From Prado023 sp032123675 (lineage in GTDB: Bacteria > Actinomycetota > Actinomycetes > S36-B12 > CAIYMF01), in assembly GCA_032123675.1 (NCBI GenBank), contig JAQBEX010000118.1:1-7724 (forward strand): DNA of 7,724 nucleotides, given 5' to 3'. The translations under genes and the position numbers were made by a program. The notes beneath the pieces were generated by a model. The model was not told where the DNA came from. It searched no databases and worked only from the letters and a program-made list of their open reading frames with translations. This document shows, in pieces, positions 4,802 through 7,724 of this stretch (positions are counted from its first letter, which is position 1; each line of letters begins with the position of its first letter).

Positions 4802-5902
4802 ATGACGGTGCTGGTCGACGTGGTTCACGGCGATGAGGACGTGAGCCTCGACGATGCGATGACCTCGCAGGCCGAGAGTTGTGCGAGCCTCGGATCCCCG
4901 CTGTCCCACGACCTGCTGATGGCGTTGCGTGGTGCCAGCGCCCCGGGTGGTGCGCTGGCCGATGTGATGGCCGACCGCCAGACCGTGCGCGGCGGCGACC
5001 TGATCCCCCTGCGGCTGCTGGCAGCGGCCCACCGCCTGGTCCTGTCCCGTCATGCGCCCGGGCTGGCGATCTACTACCCGACGGTCGGGGGCACCGCTCC
5101 CACCGACGACGCAGGTCGGGCCGGTCTCGCCGCAGCCGTCGTCGAGGCGCTCCTGGCGCATCCGGAGGTGGTCAGGACCTCGCTGTCCCGGATCCCGCAG
5201 ACCAACGAGACCGGCCGCGCGCTGCCCCTTCGTGGAGCGCTCGCGAGGGTGGCCGCCGCGCATGGCCAGCCGATCCGGCTGCACGAGCTGGCGGCGTCCG
5301 CGGGGCTGAACCTGCGCGCCGATTCGATGCCCTGGGCGCACGTCCCGATGAACACGCCGGTGACGATCGCCGAGCGAGCCGGCTGCGACCTCCGGCCGCT
5401 GGACGTCGACCGGCCCGAGGACCGGCTCACGCTTGCCTCCTACGTGTGGGGCGACGACCTGGCCCGGTTCGAGCGGCTGCGCTCGGCATTCGTGCTCGCG
5501 CACCGGGTCCCGGCGAGCATGAGCGCGATGAGTGCGGGGGAGTACCTCACGATGCTCACCCATGCCGATCCGGTGCCCGGGCGCACCCTGGTGATCTGGC
5601 ACTCGGCCACCTGGTTCTACCTGGACCGGCCGGCTCGGGTCGAGATCCGTTCGGCGATCCGCAAGCTGGCCAACCGGGCGACGCCGAAGGCCCCGGTGGT
5701 CCATGTGTCCTGGGAGTGGAAGCGTGACTCGCCGGACCCGGCGATGCCGTACGCATTGGTTGGCCGGTCATGGCCGGCGGGGGGTGCGTGGGCGCCGTGG
5801 CGGCCGGGGACCTCCGTGCAGCTGGGCACGGGCTCAGCCCACGGGATGCCGATGCGCTGGGCGGAGCCGAAGCCGCTGCCGAGCGATCCGCTGGAGGTCT
5901 GA
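4802..5902 (+). CDS. DUF2332 family protein of unknown function
   Basis: The protein has 366 residues, in the usual range for DUF2332. The family is widespread in actinobacteria and has no established reaction that I know of. Recognisable family blocks are QAESCASLGSPL (23-34), RLLAAAHRLVL with YYPTVGG (71-97), QTNETGRA (133-140), the glycine-rich HELAASAGLNLRAD (161-174), SYVWGDD (213-219), VIWHSATWFYL (264-274) and VHVSWEW (300-306). HELAASAGLNL resembles the glycine-rich loop of a Rossmann-type SAM-dependent methyltransferase, but that is my inference from one motif. There is no signal peptide or membrane segment, so it is probably cytoplasmic. The gene stands alone, downstream of a long non-coding region and convergent with an anti-sigma-type gene, so context gives no clue to function. 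Cys27 lies where many homologues, as I recall, have an aromatic residue. Confidence 0.82.
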   Translation: MTVLVDVVHGDEDVSLDDAMTSQAESCASLGSPLSHDLLMALRGASAPGGALADVMADRQTVRGGDLIPLRLLAAAHRLVLSRHAPGLAIYYPTVGGTAPTDDAGRAGLAAAVVEALLAHPEVVRTSLSRIPQTNETGRALPLRGALARVAAAHGQPIRLHELAASAGLNLRADSMPWAHVPMNTPVTIAERAGCDLRPLDVDRPEDRLTLASYVWGDDLARFERLRSAFVLAHRVPASMSAMSAGEYLTMLTHADPVPGRTLVIWHSATWFYLDRPARVEIRSAIRKLANRATPKAPVVHVSWEWKRDSPDPAMPYALVGRSWPAGGAWAPWRPGTSVQLGTGSAHGMPMRWAEPKPLPSDPLEV

Positions 5903-5924
5903 GCGCGCGGGTCGGCTGACCGCC

Positions 5925-5958
5925 GGGACGGGCGCCGAAGCTAACCGTCCCCGGCGCC
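5925..5958. terminator. interlocking inverted repeats at a convergent gene junction
   Basis: GGGACGG (5925-5931) pairs perfectly with CCGTCCC (5945-5951), and GGCGCCG (5931-5937) pairs perfectly with CGGCGCC (5952-5958). The two stems interleave, so they are either alternative hairpins or a pseudoknot-like arrangement. Lying between the stops of the DUF2332 gene and the facing HATPase gene, the element probably ends transcription from both sides. No T-tract is present. Confidence 0.55.
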
Positions 5959-5978
5959 GTAGTTGGACCCCTGAGCGA

Positions 5979-6347
5979 CTACACCGGCAGGTCGAGCCAG
6001 ATCACCTTCACGTGACCGCACGCTCGCCAGCCCCAACGGGCCGAGAGCTTGTCGACCAGCTCCATCCCGCGGCCGCCCTCGTCCTCGGGCGCGGCCTCGC
6101 GGGGCTCGGGTCCGCAGTCCACCGCGGAGTCGCCGACCTCGAGGCGCAGGAACCCGTCGCGGACGTAGGCACGCACGTCGATCGGGCCACTCGCGTGCCG
6201 GACGGCGTTGGTCACGAGCTCGCTGGCCAGCAGCTGGGCATCATCGGTGAGCTGTGAGAGTTGGGCCTTGGACAGGAACCGGGCGATGGCCTGTCGAGCC
6301 TCCCGAGGTGCCAGCAGATCGTTCGGGAGGATCTCGTGCAAAGCCAT
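5979..6347 (-). CDS. small HATPase of the RsbW/SpoIIAB anti-sigma regulatory type
   Basis: The protein has 122 residues and consists of a single GHKL ATP-binding domain (HATPase_c_2). Related proteins bind a partner sigma factor or phosphorylate an STAS-domain antagonist on serine. The N box is SELVTNAVRHA (42-52) with Glu43 and Asn47, the G1 box is EVGDSAVDCGP (70-80) with Asp73, and the G2 box is GGRGMELV (91-98). The intact boxes suggest real ATP binding. In Streptomyces and relatives many such solo domains exist whose partners are unknown, and no sigma factor or STAS gene is next to it. The ATG at 6347 is chosen because a stress-sigma promoter lies immediately upstream. A GTG at 6380 would add 11 residues, with a weak GGAA before it, but it lies within the -35 side of that promoter. 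The gene is convergent with the DUF2332 gene and 105 bases downstream of the hydrolase gene. Confidence 0.82.
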   Translation of the reverse strand: MALHEILPNDLLAPREARQAIARFLSKAQLSQLTDDAQLLASELVTNAVRHASGPIDVRAYVRDGFLRLEVGDSAVDCGPEPREAAPEDEGGRGMELVDKLSARWGWRACGHVKVIWLDLPV

Positions 6348-6356
6348 GGGTTTGAG

Positions 6357-6383
6357 ATACCCACGATTGCGATGATTCACACC
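6357..6383 (-). promoter_or_regulatory. candidate SigF/SigB-type stress promoter of the HATPase gene
   Basis: On the minus strand GGTGTG (6378-6383), a 15-base spacer and GGGTAT (6357-6362) match the SigB/SigF-group pattern GGTTT or GTTT, N14-17, GGGTAT. The -10 is exact and the -35 is partial. The -10 ends nine bases before the ATG at 6347, so the transcript would be leaderless or nearly so. SigF-type anti-sigma genes are known to be autoregulated by their own sigma factor, which fits an RsbW-like product. Confidence 0.55.
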
Positions 6384-6389
6384 GATTTC

Positions 6390-6415
6390 CGGACATCTTC
6401 TTCGACGGATGTCCG
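6390..6415 (-). terminator. perfect 8-bp inverted repeat after the hydrolase gene
   Basis: CGGACATC (6390-6397) and GATGTCCG (6408-6415) form a perfect stem with a 10-base loop, 37 bases past the hydrolase stop codon and 6 bases before the predicted -35 of the HATPase gene. It may end the hydrolase transcript. Its position next to the promoter also allows an operator role. Confidence 0.5.
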
Positions 6416-6452
6416 CCCGGTCGGCAATCGCGGCGGCGGGCTCGCCTTCGAC

Positions 6453-7370
6453 TCAGCCCCTGGCAGCCCGGGCCAGCTCGACCGCGCGGGTGAAGACGTC
6501 GTCGAGCACCGTGGCGGTCATCCGCGGATCCTCGGTGGACGGGTTGTGCCCGATGCCCGGCAGCGTGTGCCACGGGACCTCAAGTCGTGCGGCCATGTCC
6601 TCCTGGGTGTCCACGTGCCACCCGTCGTCGATCGCTCCGGTGACCACGGCGCCCGGCAGTCCGGAGGCCGCGAGGGCGGCGGCGACTGCCTCGGTCTGGT
6701 CCGGTGCGGTCATCAACAGCTCAGCGCAGTCCGACAGCGCGACGGGGTCGTTGCGCATGAACCGTTGGGCGCAGAACTCGGCGACCTCATCGCTGGGCGG
6801 ATCCCAGCCCGAGGCGCGGTCCATCGCCTCCTTCTGGGTCCAGATCACCTCGATCGGCAAGGCGCTGAGCGCGGCCTCCAGCTGCAGCAGGCCGGTGTGG
6901 CGCTCGGCCGGGAACGCACCGGGACCGCTGCTCATGGCGGTCCACGAGGCGAGTGCGCCGGGGCCGGACAGGACCAGCTCGCGCGTGACCAGCCCGCCCA
7001 TCGAGTGGCCGACCAGGTGCACCGGCCGCCCCGGGGCGAACCACTGCGCCACGGCCTCGACGACGTCGGCCATCGAGCGGGTCGTGTGGCTGCCGCGCGG
7101 ACCGAGGCCCGCGAACCCGTTCTGGCCCGGCAGGTCCATCGCCGCCACCCGCCAGCCGAACCGGGCCAGCGGCTCGAGGACCGCGATGAAGTCCTCCTTG
7201 GAGCCGGTGAACCCGGGGACGAGCAGGACGTCCCCGCGCGCCGGATTCACCCCATCTGTCACATCCGCCCCATCCGTTCGCGCTTCGGCGAGCAGGACCG
7301 GTGCCGGGCTGTCCGGAGGCGTGAAAACTCCCACGCCATCGGGCATGGCGATGAAGGGGGGTGTGCTCAT
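6453..7370 (-). CDS. alpha/beta-fold hydrolase, substrate unknown
   Basis: The protein has 305 residues. The nucleophile elbow GHSMGG (121-126) places the catalytic serine at 123, the acid is probably Asp248 or Asp249 in GAIDDGWHV, and the histidine is His275 in GIGHNPSTED. The VPGFTGSKEDF segment (51-61) is the oxyanion-hole loop and DLPGQNGF (79-86) follows strand 4. A lid or cap covers about residues 150-225. With a complete triad it should be an active esterase, lipase, peptidase or C-C hydrolase; the sequence does not say which. No signal peptide is visible, so it is probably cytoplasmic. The ATG at 7370 is chosen because family homology begins a few residues later and a TANNNT box lies at leaderless distance. 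GTG at 7379 is an alternative, and longer readings would run into the divergent parA gene. It shares a 46-base divergent promoter region with parA. Confidence 0.82.
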   Translation of the reverse strand: MSTPPFIAMPDGVGVFTPPDSPAPVLLAEARTDGADVTDGVNPARGDVLLVPGFTGSKEDFIAVLEPLARFGWRVAAMDLPGQNGFAGLGPRGSHTTRSMADVVEAVAQWFAPGRPVHLVGHSMGGLVTRELVLSGPGALASWTAMSSGPGAFPAERHTGLLQLEAALSALPIEVIWTQKEAMDRASGWDPPSDEVAEFCAQRFMRNDPVALSDCAELLMTAPDQTEAVAAALAASGLPGAVVTGAIDDGWHVDTQEDMAARLEVPWHTLPGIGHNPSTEDPRMTATVLDDVFTRAVELARAARG

Positions 7371-7377
7371 GGTGTGC

Positions 7378-7383
7378 ACAATA
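7378..7383 (-). promoter_or_regulatory. candidate leaderless -10 box of the hydrolase gene
   Basis: On the minus strand TATTGT fits TANNNT and ends seven bases before the ATG at 7370, with no Shine-Dalgarno sequence between. This is the layout of actinobacterial leaderless genes. The box overlaps the palindrome TGTGCACA at 7373-7380, a possible repressor site. A second odd-centred palindrome, GTTGCCAAC, lies at 7391-7399. Confidence 0.45.
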
Positions 7384-7405
7384 GGGGGAAGTTGCCAACC
7401 GACGC

Positions 7406-7410
7406 AGGGG
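7406..7410 (+). promoter_or_regulatory. ribosome binding site of parA
   Basis: AGGGG lies six bases before the ATG at 7417, in the short divergent region shared with the hydrolase gene. It supports this start. Confidence 0.55.
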
Positions 7411-7416
7411 CCGGGT

Positions 7417-7724
7417 ATGACACGAATCATCGCTATCGCCAACCAGAAGGGTGGTGTGGCCAAGACCACGACCGTCGCGTCCATCGGCGCGGCGCTCGCG
7501 GAACAGGGCCAGCGGGTGCTCCTCGTCGACCTCGATCCGCAGGCGTGCCTGACCTTCTCGCTGGGCCAGGACCCGGAGGGCCTCGAGTTCTCCATGCACG
7601 ACGTGCTGCTCGGGCGGATCAGCGCCTCGATGGCCGTCCTCAAGACCGACGAGGACATGACCCTGCTCCCGGCGACGATCGATCTGGCCGGAACCGAGGC
7701 GCAGCTGCTGACCCGGACCGGGCG
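7417..7724 (+). CDS. ParA/Soj-family ATPase, 5' part only
   Basis: The first 102 residues are in the window and the gene runs off the right edge; relatives have roughly 260-300 residues. ParA-type ATPases dimerise on ATP, bind DNA without sequence preference, and position chromosomes, plasmids or other cargo. The deviant Walker A is NQKGGVAKTTT (9-19), with signature Lys11, P-loop Lys16, and alanine at 15 in place of the usual glycine. VLLVDLDPQACLTF (34-47) is the A' motif with Asp38 and Asp40. The sequence resembles the solo ParA-like protein of Mycobacterium (Rv3213c type) and Streptomyces as I remember it, where this alanine form also occurs, so it is probably not the oriC-linked parAB copy. 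No parB is visible, but the downstream side is cut off. Confidence 0.85.
   Translation, partial: MTRIIAIANQKGGVAKTTTVASIGAALAEQGQRVLLVDLDPQACLTFSLGQDPEGLEFSMHDVLLGRISASMAVLKTDEDMTLLPATIDLAGTEAQLLTRTG

Noticed and set aside
4472..5704. Minus-strand frame of 410 codons opposite the DUF2332 gene
   Set aside because: It is a shadow of the DUF2332 gene, which has several conserved blocks and a good ribosome site; the antisense product has no motif.
7413..7418. GGGTAT on the plus strand as a SigF-type -10 for parA
   Set aside because: It overlaps the parA start codon itself, so transcription from it would begin inside the gene.
5979..7724. Defence or toxin-antitoxin system made of HATPase, hydrolase and ParA
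   Set aside because: The three genes are on different transcripts with separate promoters or terminators, belong to ordinary housekeeping families, and no effector or mobile-element gene is near.

Overview
The window looks like chromosomal DNA from a high-GC actinobacterium, probably from the Nocardioides/Streptomyces part of the phylum. I base this on the strong G/C bias at third codon positions, the close resemblance of the acyl-CoA dehydrogenase and ParA to Streptomyces- and Mycobacterium-type proteins as I remember them, and several starts that look leaderless with a TANNNT -10 box ending six or seven bases before the ATG. I see no integrase, transposase, tRNA, rRNA, CRISPR array or toxin-antitoxin pair. 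It reads as core or metabolic chromosome, not a mobile island.

Left half (1-4512): three genes fit the late part of the ethylmalonyl-CoA (EMC) pathway of acetyl-CoA assimilation. On the minus strand, a malyl-CoA/beta-methylmalyl-CoA lyase (mcl1-like, 931-2004) overlaps by 4 bases (ATGA) with a (3S)-malyl-CoA thioesterase (mcl2-like, 68-934). On the plus strand, divergent from this block, lies a 401-residue acyl-CoA dehydrogenase (3307-4512) of the type found in actinobacterial EMC clusters, where it is the candidate methylsuccinyl-CoA dehydrogenase. Together they would oxidise methylsuccinyl-CoA to mesaconyl-CoA, cleave beta-methylmalyl-CoA to glyoxylate and propionyl-CoA, condense glyoxylate with acetyl-CoA to malyl-CoA, and hydrolyse that to malate. 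The hydratase, the reductase/carboxylase and the mutase of the pathway are not in the window. A cation diffusion facilitator transporter gene (2141-3091, minus) sits between the lyases and the dehydrogenase, with its own likely terminator.

Middle (4513-5978): a 289-base non-coding stretch with degenerate GC-rich direct repeats and a possible stem-loop leader precedes a DUF2332 protein (4802-5902, plus). A pair of interlocking inverted repeats follows, at the convergent junction.

Right part (5979-7724): a small stand-alone HATPase of the RsbW/SpoIIAB anti-sigma type (5979-6347, minus) has a good match to a SigF/SigB-type stress promoter just before its start. Next come an alpha/beta hydrolase (6453-7370, minus) and, divergent from it, the first 102 codons of an orphan ParA ATPase (7417 to the window end, plus) with an unusual Walker A motif.

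I found no convincing wholly new multi-gene system. The points most worth following are the split EMC gene set with an inserted metal transporter, the predicted stress-sigma promoter on an anti-sigma-like gene, the structured or repetitive intergenic regions, and the poorly understood DUF2332 protein.
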